9,584 nucleotides of DNA, from positions 1-9,584 of the forward strand of contig JAPOZF010000581.1 in the NCBI GenBank assembly GCA_026706165.1. Direction: 5' to 3'. Source of the DNA: Gemmatimonadota bacterium. Its GTDB lineage: Bacteria; Latescibacterota; UBA2968; UBA8231. The notes beneath the pieces were generated by a model. The model was not told the DNA's origin. It made no database searches and saw only the letters and a program-made list of their open reading frames with translations. Positions 1 through 7,031 of this stretch are shown one piece after another. Position 1 is the stretch's first letter; each line of letters begins with the position of its first letter. The translations under genes and the position numbers were made by a program.

Positions 1-510
1 GTGCAGCACAATGGCGAGGAATACACCCAGGGCAGGAAGCACCCCTTCCTCTTCATGCGGCGAGCTGACCTGCATGCTGGTTCCCAGCGCAACCCCTTCG
101 GTCACGGTGTGCACCCCGAGGCCGAGGGCGACCCCGAGCAGACTCTGCGAGTGTATTCCGGAGTCGCCGTGGTCGTGATGTTCGTACAGATCGCTCGCTT
201 CGCTGCTGAAGTCGTGCTTGTGGAAGTGGAAGATGCGCAGCAGGAAGATCATCAGGATCATCCCGAACACCACCCACGCCACGGCTTTTTCGACAACCTC
301 GGGTCCGGGTCCGGAAATGCGCTCGAGGCTGTGGGGGAACAGATGGTACATGGCGATGCCGAGGATGAAGCCGGCAACGAGACTCATCAGGACCTGAGTC
401 TTCGTGTGGGTCATGGTACCGAGGAAAGCCAGCCTGCCGCCTACAAAGGAAGCGGCGAAAATGACGGCTGAGTACCCCGCCAGGACCAGCAGGGCATCTG
501 CATCTACCAT
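1..510 (-). CDS. ZIP-family metal transporter, N-terminal 170 residues (3' end off window)
   Basis: This reading frame is open from an ATG at 510 to the window edge, so the C-terminal part is missing. Three hydrophobic segments are visible (about residues 6-28, 38-58 and 76-95). They are followed by a histidine-rich cytoplasmic-type loop (HFHKHD at 95-100, HHDHGD at 111-116), as expected between helices 3 and 4 of ZIP proteins. Residues 131-139 read LGVHTVTEG, the helix-4 metal-site signature (H134, E138). The last visible residue, H170 in AIVLH, matches the first histidine of the helix-5 HxxPE/D motif. ZIP proteins move Zn, Fe, Mn or related divalent metals into the cytoplasm; the metal here cannot be told. 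A GAGG ribosome site at 521-518 lies 7 bases before the ATG. The gene is 108 bases after the membrane-protein gene on the same strand, so it may be co-transcribed or have its own promoter. Confidence 0.9.
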   Translation of the reverse strand, partial: MVDADALLVLAGYSAVIFAASFVGGRLAFLGTMTHTKTQVLMSLVAGFILGIAMYHLFPHSLERISGPGPEVVEKAVAWVVFGMILMIFLLRIFHFHKHDFSSEASDLYEHHDHGDSGIHSQSLLGVALGLGVHTVTEGVALGTSMQVSSPHEEEGVLPALGVFLAIVLH

Positions 511-618
511 GAACGTGCCTCGAATCCAGGGGTGGGTCCGTGGAACCTCGCAGCGGCGCCGGGGTGACTGGCGAGGCTTCGAGAAACTCCCGAGCGGAAC
601 GCCGGGAAGCGGCTCCGG
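511..618. other. Short intergenic gap before the ZIP gene, no clear signal
   Basis: This is the only sizeable gap inside the left half of the window. Apart from the GAGG ribosome site of the ZIP gene, I see only a weak imperfect hairpin (CCGG...CCGG near 618-602) without a T tract. There is no convincing promoter or terminator. The ZIP gene could therefore be read through from the upstream operon. Confidence 0.4.
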
Positions 619-1107
619 TCAGAAGAACAGGGTCAGCAGGAGGATACTGCTCAGGCCTCCCAGCATGAACCCCACGGTGCTGACGAGGCCGGTCACCATT
701 GAGAAGTCGGCGATACGGAAGGTCTGCTCTCCGACCGTGAACATCACCTGGCTGCGGTCGATCCCTCCCTCAACGAACTCTTTCAGGGCTTCCTCGGCGC
801 TGTGGGCTTCCTTCACCGAAACCAGGGCCACCAGGATCATCGTCAGGGCCGACGCCAGGGTTCCGATCGCAAAGACGAGCAGCGTCCCCAGGGCGAGCCA
901 GTGGTAGGAGGCATCTTCGTTTCCCGTGGAGGCGCTCATGAATCCGATGATCAGCGCAGCCCCGCCGGCGTTGCCGAGCAGCAGCAGGCGAGCCGCCTCG
1001 GTTATCAGCCTGAACATGGTACCGCGCCGCATGGCGACGACCTTGTAGAGCTCGCGCAGCCATTCTTCTCCGACCTCTTCGACGGAAAATTCATCCACCT
1101 TTTTCAA
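619..1107 (-). CDS. Hypothetical small membrane protein, three predicted helices
   Basis: I do not recognise this 162-residue protein. An amphipathic, charged N-terminal segment (residues 1-40, rich in E, K and R) precedes hydrophobic stretches at about 41-60, 69-97 and 137-161. The protein ends in LLLTLFF directly at the stop. Between helices 2 and 3 is a charged, probably soluble loop (98-135). The start is a TTG at 1107, supported by a strong AGGGGGAG ribosome site at 1124-1117, 9 bases upstream. An in-frame GTG three codons later is the alternative. The gene begins inside the last codons of the binding-protein gene (17-base overlap), so the two are probably translationally coupled and may act together. 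No metal-binding cluster or catalytic motif is visible. Confidence 0.8.
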   Translation of the reverse strand: MKKVDEFSVEEVGEEWLRELYKVVAMRRGTMFRLITEAARLLLLGNAGGAALIIGFMSASTGNEDASYHWLALGTLLVFAIGTLASALTMILVALVSVKEAHSAEEALKEFVEGGIDRSQVMFTVGEQTFRIADFSMVTGLVSTVGFMLGGLSSILLLTLFF

Positions 1108-2251
1108 TTGCAGTTTCTCCCCCTAGTGAAGCCGAATCATGGCCGCCCAGATCGATCAACCTGAGGTAGCTCGAACCCGAATTCGTGCCGGGTCCGAATT
1201 CAAGAGTCCAATCGTCGATCGCCACCGGTCCGGACGACAATGCCTGCTTCATGAAGTTTTCCCTGGTCAATTCGTCCCCCATGCGCTCGAGCACGGCGAT
1301 GACGAAGCGGCCGAGGATATATCCTTCAAGGGACACCTCGTTGATCGAGTAGTTCACCACCTCTGACTGCGCATTTTCACCTGCTGCCATAGCCCGACGG
1401 AAGCTCCGGACAACCTGCATGCTCGTGTCGTCGGCCGCGGGCATCACCTCGGTGACCAGGATCCTGTCGTTCGGGGCGTCGATGTTCTTTTTCAGCTCGT
1501 AGGAAAGGACGAAGGAAAGATTCGCCATTATGTATTCGTGCCCCAGGGACTGCGACAGGTTGATTATTTCTGCGTTGGAGGGATACGCCCCGACGAGGAG
1601 AATGGCGTCGAGGTCGGCCTTGGCCAGGGCGAAGAGAGTCGCCTGGACGGCGTGGGTGTTCCGGGAGAAAGCGGTTTTCCCCAGGATGGGAATGAAGTGC
1701 TCGTCGAGCACGGCCTTGAAGTTCTTCAGGACCGACCGGCCGAAGGCGTCGTCCTGGTATATGATCCCGAAGCGGTTCTTCCCGCGCTCCTCGAGGATGT
1801 GGTCGACGAGCATCCGGGTCTCGTCGAAGTAACCCGCCCTCAGGTTGACGACATTGGGAAAGCGCTGGGCGTTGCGCAGGAAATCCGCACCCGTGAAGGG
1901 ACCCACGAAGGGGATCTCCGCCGTCCTCAGGATCGGGGCGATGCGTTTGGCCGTCGGGGTTCCCACGCCGCCGATTACTGCCAGCACCTCGTTCTCGGCG
2001 GCGAACCGTTCCGCGTTGGCGGCTGCCAGGTCAGGCTCGTAGGCGTCGTCGAGGGATGCCAGTTCAAGAGACCTGCCGTTGACTCCCCCGCGATCGTTGC
2101 GCTCGTGAAAAGCCGCGTCGATGCCTGCCCGGTAGTTGAACCCCAAACGTTGGTTCGGGCCTGAGAAACAGGCGCTCTGCCCGAACAGGACAGTTTCTCC
2201 GGCCGTGGAGACCGCCGTCGACAGCAGGATGAGGAAGGTGGCAAAAAGCAT
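1091..2251 (-). CDS. LivJ-type periplasmic substrate-binding protein (Peripla_BP_6-like)
   Basis: This 386-residue protein starts with a Sec-type signal peptide (hydrophobic 1-15, likely cleavage after VSTA at 17) and has no lipobox cysteine, so it should be free in the periplasm. The mature part has type I binding-protein hallmarks: FGQSACFSGPNQRLG (23-37), a GGVNGR turn with a following LASLDDAYEP (55-73), VIGGVGTPTA (92-101), and a FGIIYQDDAFG strand-loop (161-171). The family binds branched-chain amino acids, amides or other small ligands for ABC transporters, or acts as a ligand sensor. No permease or ATPase subunit is adjacent, so a sensing role or a distant transporter is possible; the ligand is unknown. 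An in-frame TGA lies just upstream, which makes the ATG at 2251 the first possible start. It has only a weak ribosome site and follows the SPFH gene by 32 bases. Confidence 0.87.
   Translation of the reverse strand: MLFATFLILLSTAVSTAGETVLFGQSACFSGPNQRLGFNYRAGIDAAFHERNDRGGVNGRSLELASLDDAYEPDLAAANAERFAAENEVLAVIGGVGTPTAKRIAPILRTAEIPFVGPFTGADFLRNAQRFPNVVNLRAGYFDETRMLVDHILEERGKNRFGIIYQDDAFGRSVLKNFKAVLDEHFIPILGKTAFSRNTHAVQATLFALAKADLDAILLVGAYPSNAEIINLSQSLGHEYIMANLSFVLSYELKKNIDAPNDRILVTEVMPAADDTSMQVVRSFRRAMAAGENAQSEVVNYSINEVSLEGYILGRFVIAVLERMGDELTRENFMKQALSSGPVAIDDWTLEFGPGTNSGSSYLRLIDLGGHDSASLGGETAIEKGG
1117..1124 (-). promoter_or_regulatory. Ribosome binding site deciding a TTG start
   Basis: AGGGGGAG on the minus strand lies inside the 3' end of the binding-protein gene, 9 bases before TTG at 1107. 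It makes that rare start more likely than the in-frame GTG further in. Confidence 0.6.
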
Positions 2252-2283
2252 ACCAGCGGTGCTCGCTCTCGTCCTTCAGCAGT

Positions 2284-3732
2284 CTAAGGGCTACCGCTAC
2301 CGCTACCGGTACCGGCCTTTTCTTCCGTTTCGGGCTCGCCGGCAGGCTCTTCCTTCATCCCGGATGTGTCAGCGGCCTTTTTCTTTCCGGGCTTGCCGCC
2401 AGCCTTTCCCTTCTTCCCGGGTTTTCCAGCAGCTTTTTCTTTCTTTCCGGACTTGCCGTCTGCTTTGCCCCCGGTAGCGAGCTTCTCGATCATCGGCTTC
2501 GCGTCCTCCTGCTGCCCGATGGGCTTGCCGATGCGCGCGACGTGGCGATGGGAGAATATCGACGGGGTGTCGAAAATGAGGGATCGGGGGTTGGCGATGC
2601 CCATGTGATCCCGTTCGGCCCCCGTTCTGTGGAATTGTCCGTCCCTCAGGTGTTTGTCGGCATCGACGCTCTCGATAGAATGCACGTTCTGGAGCAGCGC
2701 CGACGACAGCAGGGGCCTGTCGACGGCCTCTTCTTCAGCCGAGGGAGGAGCTCCAAGCGCCATGTCCGCAGGGGTGAATCCCGCTCCGCCGTCGATCATG
2801 TTGATGTCGATTGTCGAGTTCTTGCCCGGATTGACCGCGGCCAGGCTGGCCTCCGAGAAGATCTGGCGCATCCGGTCCCAGTAGCGGGTGAAGCTCACGT
2901 GCGCGGGTTGTCTCTTGTACTCGACCAACAGCGCGGTGAACACCCCGGCGCTGCTTTGCGCCTGGATCAGCCGCTCCCTGGCCTTGGCCTTGGCGTTTAT
3001 CACCAGCGCTTCGGCCTGCCCCCGGCTGTGTGCGATCAGCTGCTCCCTCTTGCGGTTGGCGTCGCTGACCGCCTTCACCCGCTCGGTGTAGGCATCGCTT
3101 ACGTCCCGGAAGGCAGCGCGGGTTTCCTCGATCGGGCGCACGTCGACGATGTCGAGGGAGACCAGTTCGATGCCGATGTCGCGTGCCTCGAGGCGCTCGG
3201 TAATGCTGTCCAACAGGTCGCTTTGAATGATGTTCCGGTTCGAGGTGAGAATCAGGTCGATGAAATTCTGCCCCAGGATGTTTATCAGCTCCTCCCTGGC
3301 GTACATGGTAACCATCGTCAGGGGGTCGGACGCGACGAAAAGGAAATTCCTCAGGTTGTCGATCTTGTACTGGAGGGCGACATCGACTTCGAGCAGGTTC
3401 ACGTCTCCCGACAGAATGGTAAAGTTGACCGTGTTCCCTTCCTTGCTGGATACCTGGTGGCGGGTGATCCGCTTGACCTTGTGGATGTAGACCTTTTCGA
3501 TGACGGGAATGTGGTAATGCACCCCGGGGCCGACGTTGGCGTTCACCACCCTGCCGAAGCGGGTGAGCACGCCCTGCTCCTCCTTCTTGACGATATGCAA
3601 CCCGCTCAGCAGCACCCCCCCGACAACGGCGACCGCCGCGGCTGTCAGAAGTCCCCGCTTGTGTTCCTGATAGAAATCGAATACGGCGTAGATTGCGCGC
3701 GTACTCGGCGGTAACGTCTGTCGTTCACTCAT
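2284..3732 (-). CDS. HflK-like SPFH protein with long C-terminal extension and Lys-rich tail
   Basis: This 482-residue protein has one N-terminal helix (about 28-47). An SPFH/band-7 domain follows: KEEQGVLTRFGRV at 50-62, GPGVHYHIP at 68-76, and VDVALQYKID at 116-125. Next comes a charged coiled-coil-like segment (about 200-260) with the HflK-like end RQPAHVSFTRYWDRMRQIF (274-292). HflK/HflC-type proteins form large membrane assemblies that cage FtsH. Beyond residue ~310 the sequence departs from HflK: about 110 residues I cannot place, then a Lys/Gly/Ala repeat region (423-453) and a GTGSGSGS end. The ATG at 3732 has an AGAAGAG ribosome site 8 bases upstream and follows hflC by 13 bases. E. 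coli HflK is 419 residues and carries its extension at the N-terminus, so this is not a simple orthologue. No hflK symbol is given because a second HflK-like domain is encoded upstream. Confidence 0.87.
   Translation of the reverse strand: MSERQTLPPSTRAIYAVFDFYQEHKRGLLTAAAVAVVGGVLLSGLHIVKKEEQGVLTRFGRVVNANVGPGVHYHIPVIEKVYIHKVKRITRHQVSSKEGNTVNFTILSGDVNLLEVDVALQYKIDNLRNFLFVASDPLTMVTMYAREELINILGQNFIDLILTSNRNIIQSDLLDSITERLEARDIGIELVSLDIVDVRPIEETRAAFRDVSDAYTERVKAVSDANRKREQLIAHSRGQAEALVINAKAKARERLIQAQSSAGVFTALLVEYKRQPAHVSFTRYWDRMRQIFSEASLAAVNPGKNSTIDINMIDGGAGFTPADMALGAPPSAEEEAVDRPLLSSALLQNVHSIESVDADKHLRDGQFHRTGAERDHMGIANPRSLIFDTPSIFSHRHVARIGKPIGQQEDAKPMIEKLATGGKADGKSGKKEKAAGKPGKKGKAGGKPGKKKAADTSGMKEEPAGEPETEEKAGTGSGSGSP
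2291..2314 (-). repeat. Hexanucleotide repeat encoding a Gly-Ser/Thr tail
   Basis: On the minus strand GGTACC or GGTAGC-type units are repeated four times (CTACCG units on the plus strand), encoding GTGSGSGS at the extreme C-terminus of the HflK-like protein. It changes by whole codon pairs only, so length variation would keep the frame. Confidence 0.6.
2375..2466 (-). repeat. Degenerate repeat encoding a Lys/Gly/Ala-rich tail
   Basis: Imperfect units of roughly GKPGKK/GKSGKK with AAG or AGG spacers (residues 423-453 of the HflK-like protein) are encoded by recurring TTTCCGG/CTTGCC blocks on the plus strand. The tail is strongly basic and low in complexity, and is followed by an acidic patch (EEPAGEPETEE). 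Confidence 0.6.
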
Positions 3733-3745
3733 CTGCCGGGCTCTT

Positions 3746-4636
3746 CTATCTTGGTCGCGCTCTGCTGTCGAGGTACTTGAACAACTCGTTGTCGGCGGGC
3801 AGCATGAGCGTCGTGTTGCGGTCGATGATCAGGTCGTAGCTGTCGAGGGCGCGCACGAACTTGTAGAACTCGGGATCCTTCCGGTATGCCCTTCCCAGCA
3901 GGGCCAGGGCCTCGGCCTCGGCCTCGCCGAGAATGGTCGTCGCCTCGGCGTGCGCGTCGGCGATCAGTTTCTCGTGTTCGTTGATTGCCAGGGCCTCGAT
4001 GCGCAGGGCCCGCTCTTCCCCTTCGCTGCGGTAGCGGGCGGCGATACGGGCGCGCTCGGCGATCATGCGCTGAATGACGCTCGGCCGGTTCTCCACCGGC
4101 AGGGTGTATTCGACGATTCCCGCTTCGATCACGTCGATTCCGTAGCTCTCCTTCGCAATCGGCGCGATTCTGGCGAGAATCTCACGGGAGGCCTCGTTGA
4201 GGTCCTCGTGTTCCAGCCCCAGACCGATGAAAGCGTCCAAAGACTTGTTGCTGATGATGATGCCGCTGCTCGACAGGTAGAGATCCTGCAGCCGCTCGAC
4301 CGCGTTCTGACCGGTGCGGATCGCCTCGACGAAGAGAATCGGGTCTTCCGTGCGCCACAGCAGGTAGCCGTCGACGAGGATGCTCTTCTGGTCTTCGGTT
4401 ATCAGCTCATGGGGTATCCCGGTGAGCGTGTGAATGCGGCGGTCGACCTTGTAGATTTTCGATATGGGGCGGGGCCACTTGAGGTGGAATCCGGGCTGCC
4501 TGACGGGCGGGGATATCTTCCCGAAGTGGGTCAACACCCCCTGTTGGGTTTCGTTGATGATGTAGAAGCTGTCGTAGACGACAGCGCCGAGGACTACCGC
4601 AATGACTGCCTTGATCGTGGTTCCCTTCAACTTCAT
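3746..4636 (-). CDS. hflC: HflC-type SPFH membrane protein, modulator of FtsH protease
   Basis: This is a 296-residue protein with an N-terminal helix (about 7-26). The SPFH domain opens with NETQQGVLTHFGKI (28-41) and contains QPGFHLKWP (47-55) and the HflC-like ILVDGYLLWR (86-95). A long Ala/Glu/Arg-rich coiled-coil segment (about 185-250) follows, with AERARIAARYRSEGEERA at 193-210. The end, RKDPEFYKFVRALDSYD at 252-268, is the diagnostic HflC C-terminus. E. coli HflC is 334 residues. With HflK it forms a periplasm-facing cage around FtsH in the inner membrane. The frame is open a further 48 codons upstream, but those residues are unlike the family. I chose the ATG at 4636 because the helix starts there, AGGGG lies 8 bases upstream, and the ATG overlaps the previous gene's stop as ATGA, implying translational coupling. 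Confidence 0.92.
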   Translation of the reverse strand: MKLKGTTIKAVIAVVLGAVVYDSFYIINETQQGVLTHFGKISPPVRQPGFHLKWPRPISKIYKVDRRIHTLTGIPHELITEDQKSILVDGYLLWRTEDPILFVEAIRTGQNAVERLQDLYLSSSGIIISNKSLDAFIGLGLEHEDLNEASREILARIAPIAKESYGIDVIEAGIVEYTLPVENRPSVIQRMIAERARIAARYRSEGEERALRIEALAINEHEKLIADAHAEATTILGEAEAEALALLGRAYRKDPEFYKFVRALDSYDLIIDRNTTLMLPADNELFKYLDSRARPR

Positions 4637-6945
4637 TGCTTTTTCCCCTGGTGATGTTCCGCCCCGTTGCCGGCCGCGGTCTGCTTCCGCTTCCACAGGG
4701 CAACCTTGTCCAGGCTCTTTCTGTTGGGTACGATGATCTTGGGATTGCCCGACAACGCCGTCTCGAGCTTTTCCCGCCACAGCATGTTGCGCAGGACGCC
4801 CGGGGCCTGGCGCACGGCCGCCGAGACCATCGAGATCGCCTCGGATTCGGCCGCTGCCGTCGCCACCTTCCGGTAGGCTTCCCCGTCGGCCTGCTCCACT
4901 TCCCAGGCGGCGTTGCCGTGCGCCTGGGGGGTGAGCTCCACCAGGAAACGCTGGGCGTTGACGATGATCCGCTCCCGGTCCTCCTGGGCGCTCGACACGT
5001 CCCTGAAGGCGCTGAGGGTTTCGGCCACGGGACTGATGTCCAACAGGTTGACCTTGATCAGGTCGACGGTCTTGAGCACCTGGTTCGACAGGTGGACGTC
5101 GTGGTCGAACGACTCGGTGATATGCTCTTCCAGGGTGACGCGGTGGACGTTGAGCAGTTGCTCGAGATCACGGGCGGACACGAAGGCACGGATGTGACCC
5201 TTGACGACGTCCGAGATGATCTGTTGCGGGTCCGTTGTCCGGTAGTGGTAGCGGTAGGGATCCTCGACGCTGTACTGCACGTTTACGGTCAGGGAAAGGA
5301 GGTTGAGATCCCCTGACACATAATCGCCGGGTGTGTCGCCCATGATGGACTTCACCTCCCGCACCGGCCACTTGTCGACCTGGACGAAAGGCCGCGGGGC
5401 GAGGTAGTGCAGCCCGGGCTGCAGGTCGCGCCAGTAGACTTCGCCCAACAGGCGGCCGTAGCCGACGTGTCCGGGAGGAACCGTCGTGAACCCGCTGCCG
5501 ATGAACATGACGAAGAGCAGGGCCCAGATCATCAGGCCCATCGGGGCCGCCGGAGAGATGAGACCCCGGAAGGAGCGGTTGCGGGTCATCCCCCCCCACG
5601 CCTGCCACCAGCGTCTCGAGAGGGGACGGATGTTGAGCATCAGGTCCTCCCAGCCGCTCTTCATGGCCCCCGCCCGGAAGCGCCAGACGATCAGGGCGAT
5701 CAGGAGGAAAGCGCCCCCCCACTGGAGGATCTGGAGGGTCGGCGACTCCGAGGCACCGAGGTTTACCGAGATCGTCAGGCCGGTGGCGAGAAGCAGGGCG
5801 TCGATGGCGATACCGAGGATGGCGGTGACCACGATGACCGTGGCGACGTAGATCGAGGCGAAACGGGCTCCGAACTGGCTGATGATGATGGCGATGGTGC
5901 CGGTGTTGGTCGCCGGTCCTGTCATCAGGAAGATCAGCGCCGCACCGGGGCTGAATCCCCTTGCGACCAGGGCCGCCGCTATCGGAGTGCTCGCGGAGGC
6001 GCAGATATAAAGGGGAATCCCGACCAGTATCATGACCGGGTAGGACAACCAGCGGGCATACTCGTGGGACATCAGGTCGGTCGGGATGACCAGGAAGAGC
6101 ACTCCTCCAAGGGCGACCCCTACCAGCAAGGCAAAAAGGATGTCGTCGGCGATCTCGACGAAGCCGTAGCGGAATATGTGCTTGACCAGCTTCTTGAAGT
6201 CGAGCTCCTGGTACCCCGCCGGCCGGCCTGAAGGAACCTCTTCCGACGGTTGATTCTCACGGAGCGATTGGCGGTAAAAGTCCGGTTTTACCCACGAACC
6301 GAATCTCCATCGGCCGGCCGCCGCCGCGGTCTCCCGTACCCAGTGGGCGAACATCGCCTTCAGGTGCGAGGGGCTGACGTAGCAGTCGTCGCTTTCGGAA
6401 ATCAGCGGCTCGTGTCCATGGTCATGGTCGTGATCGTGATCGTGATCGTGATCGTGATGGTGTCCGTGATCGTGATCGTGTCCGTGGTCGTGGTGGCCAG
6501 CCGCCGCATCGTCGCCGTTCCTGATGAGGCCTATACAGAAGATGCCGGCGACGACAGCCGTGATGAAGCTGATGACGGGCCGGACGACGGCGGCGATGAA
6601 GCCGAAGAAGGCGTTGGTGACCAGGATCGAGTCCGCGCCGGTTTCAGGCGCGGTTATCAGGAAGGACATGCAGGAAGAGCGGGACGCGCCCTTCCTGCGC
6701 ATTTCGGCAACCACCGGAACGACCGAACAGCTGCAAAGGGGAACCGGTACGCCTATGGCCGAGCTCGTGGCGACGGATTTCAGGCTGTCGTCACGGAGCC
6801 ACCGGAGAATGGCCTGGCGGGAGATGAACACATGGATCAGGCCCGAAAGGAACAGCCCGAGCAACAGCATGGGGGCCAGCAGCAGGAAGGATGACCACAG
6901 GAAATCGAAAAACCCGGTCACCATCGTCAGGGGTGCGGATATCAC
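4633..6945 (-). CDS. SO_0444/DUF318-type Cu/Zn permease fused in frame to an HflK-like SPFH domain
   Basis: The frame encodes 770 residues. Residues 1-425 are a two-part permease: helices at about 11-40, 58-80, 90-140, 262-290, 300-320, 335-355, 363-390 and 405-422. It carries the metal-site-like PLCSCSVVPV (69-78, C71 and C73), PLYICASASTP (311-321) and TGPATNTGT (342-350). Between the halves is a histidine/aspartate loop (151-178, 16 His of 28). Such permeases export Cu/Zn or organoarsenicals. A helix at about 466-484 leads to an HflK-like SPFH domain: LTVNVQYSVEDPYRYHYRTT (552-571) and VELTPQAHGNAA (669-680). The GTG at 6945 is supported by GGGAGG 7 bases upstream. The seam is suspicious: a G8 run precedes ATG (M453, 5589), and loss of one G would give a 452-residue permease ending in TGA and a separate 318-residue SPFH protein. 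I am sure of both halves, less sure they are one chain. Confidence 0.85.
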   Translation of the reverse strand: MISAPLTMVTGFFDFLWSSFLLLAPMLLLGLFLSGLIHVFISRQAILRWLRDDSLKSVATSSAIGVPVPLCSCSVVPVVAEMRRKGASRSSCMSFLITAPETGADSILVTNAFFGFIAAVVRPVISFITAVVAGIFCIGLIRNGDDAAAGHHDHGHDHDHGHHHDHDHDHDHDHDHGHEPLISESDDCYVSPSHLKAMFAHWVRETAAAAGRWRFGSWVKPDFYRQSLRENQPSEEVPSGRPAGYQELDFKKLVKHIFRYGFVEIADDILFALLVGVALGGVLFLVIPTDLMSHEYARWLSYPVMILVGIPLYICASASTPIAAALVARGFSPGAALIFLMTGPATNTGTIAIIISQFGARFASIYVATVIVVTAILGIAIDALLLATGLTISVNLGASESPTLQILQWGGAFLLIALIVWRFRAGAMKSGWEDLMLNIRPLSRRWWQAWGGMTRNRSFRGLISPAAPMGLMIWALLFVMFIGSGFTTVPPGHVGYGRLLGEVYWRDLQPGLHYLAPRPFVQVDKWPVREVKSIMGDTPGDYVSGDLNLLSLTVNVQYSVEDPYRYHYRTTDPQQIISDVVKGHIRAFVSARDLEQLLNVHRVTLEEHITESFDHDVHLSNQVLKTVDLIKVNLLDISPVAETLSAFRDVSSAQEDRERIIVNAQRFLVELTPQAHGNAAWEVEQADGEAYRKVATAAAESEAISMVSAAVRQAPGVLRNMLWREKLETALSGNPKIIVPNRKSLDKVALWKRKQTAAGNGAEHHQGKKQ
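5590..5597 (-). other. G8 homopolymer at the permease/SPFH seam
   Basis: The coding strand reads TGG GGG GGG ATG here (W450-G-G-M453). Removing one G gives TGG GGG GGA TGA, stopping the permease with a TGA that overlaps the ATG of the SPFH part in an ATGA junction. The tract is therefore placed exactly where a one-base change converts fusion into two coupled genes. A second, shorter G7 run lies upstream at 5714-5720. Confidence 0.75.
6417..6500 (-). repeat. Hexanucleotide GATCAC-type repeat encoding the His/Asp metal loop
   Basis: The plus strand shows tandem GTGATC/GTGGTC/GTGTCC units, read on the minus strand as GAT-CAC pairs that encode the DH-repeat of the permease loop (residues 151-178). 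Units are multiples of six bases, so slippage would change the number of metal-binding histidines without breaking the frame. His-rich loops in metal transporters typically buffer or sense Zn, Cu, Ni or Co. Confidence 0.8.
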
Positions 6946-6952
6946 TCAACAG

Positions 6953-6958
6953 CCTCCC
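6953..6958 (-). promoter_or_regulatory. Ribosome binding site deciding a GTG start
   Basis: GGGAGG lies 7 bases before the GTG at 6945, which makes that start preferable to the in-frame ATG seven codons downstream. Confidence 0.65.
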
Positions 6959-7001
6959 GGGCATTGGGACGATGCGGGGAAACTCGTGGCAGGATGCGGC
7001 A

Positions 7002-7031
7002 ATCCTAAGCCAAAGGTCACGGGCAAGTCAA
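7002..7031 (-). promoter_or_regulatory. Putative sigma70-type promoter of the permease-SPFH operon
   Basis: On the minus strand TTGACT (7031-7026) is followed after 18 bases by TAGGAT (7007-7002), giving 5 of 6 and 4 of 6 matches to the -35 and -10 consensus. Transcription would start near 6995, about 50 bases before the permease GTG. I found no clear operator dyad in the spacer, so control by a MerR-type metal regulator is not shown. Confidence 0.5.

Noticed and set aside
1..471. Plus-strand open frame at the left edge
   Set aside because: The minus strand here encodes a clear ZIP protein with helices and the HTVTEG motif; the plus frame has no recognisable content.
2542..3714. Long plus-strand open frame (390 codons)
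   Set aside because: It lies wholly antisense to the HflK-like gene, which has clear family motifs; its translation shows no domain, and such shadows are common at this GC content.
4637..4780. 48-codon upstream extension of hflC
   Set aside because: The extra residues are polar, unlike HflC, and overlap the SPFH fusion gene; the ATG at 4636 has a ribosome site and an ATGA junction.
5714..5720. G7 run in the permease as a second frameshift site
   Set aside because: It lies inside a well-formed predicted helix and the frame on both sides reads as permease, so nothing suggests a shift there.
5407..6231. Plus-strand open frame (274 codons) opposite the permease
   Set aside because: Its product is polar, low in complexity and rich in D, E, R and G, typical of an antisense shadow of a membrane protein gene.
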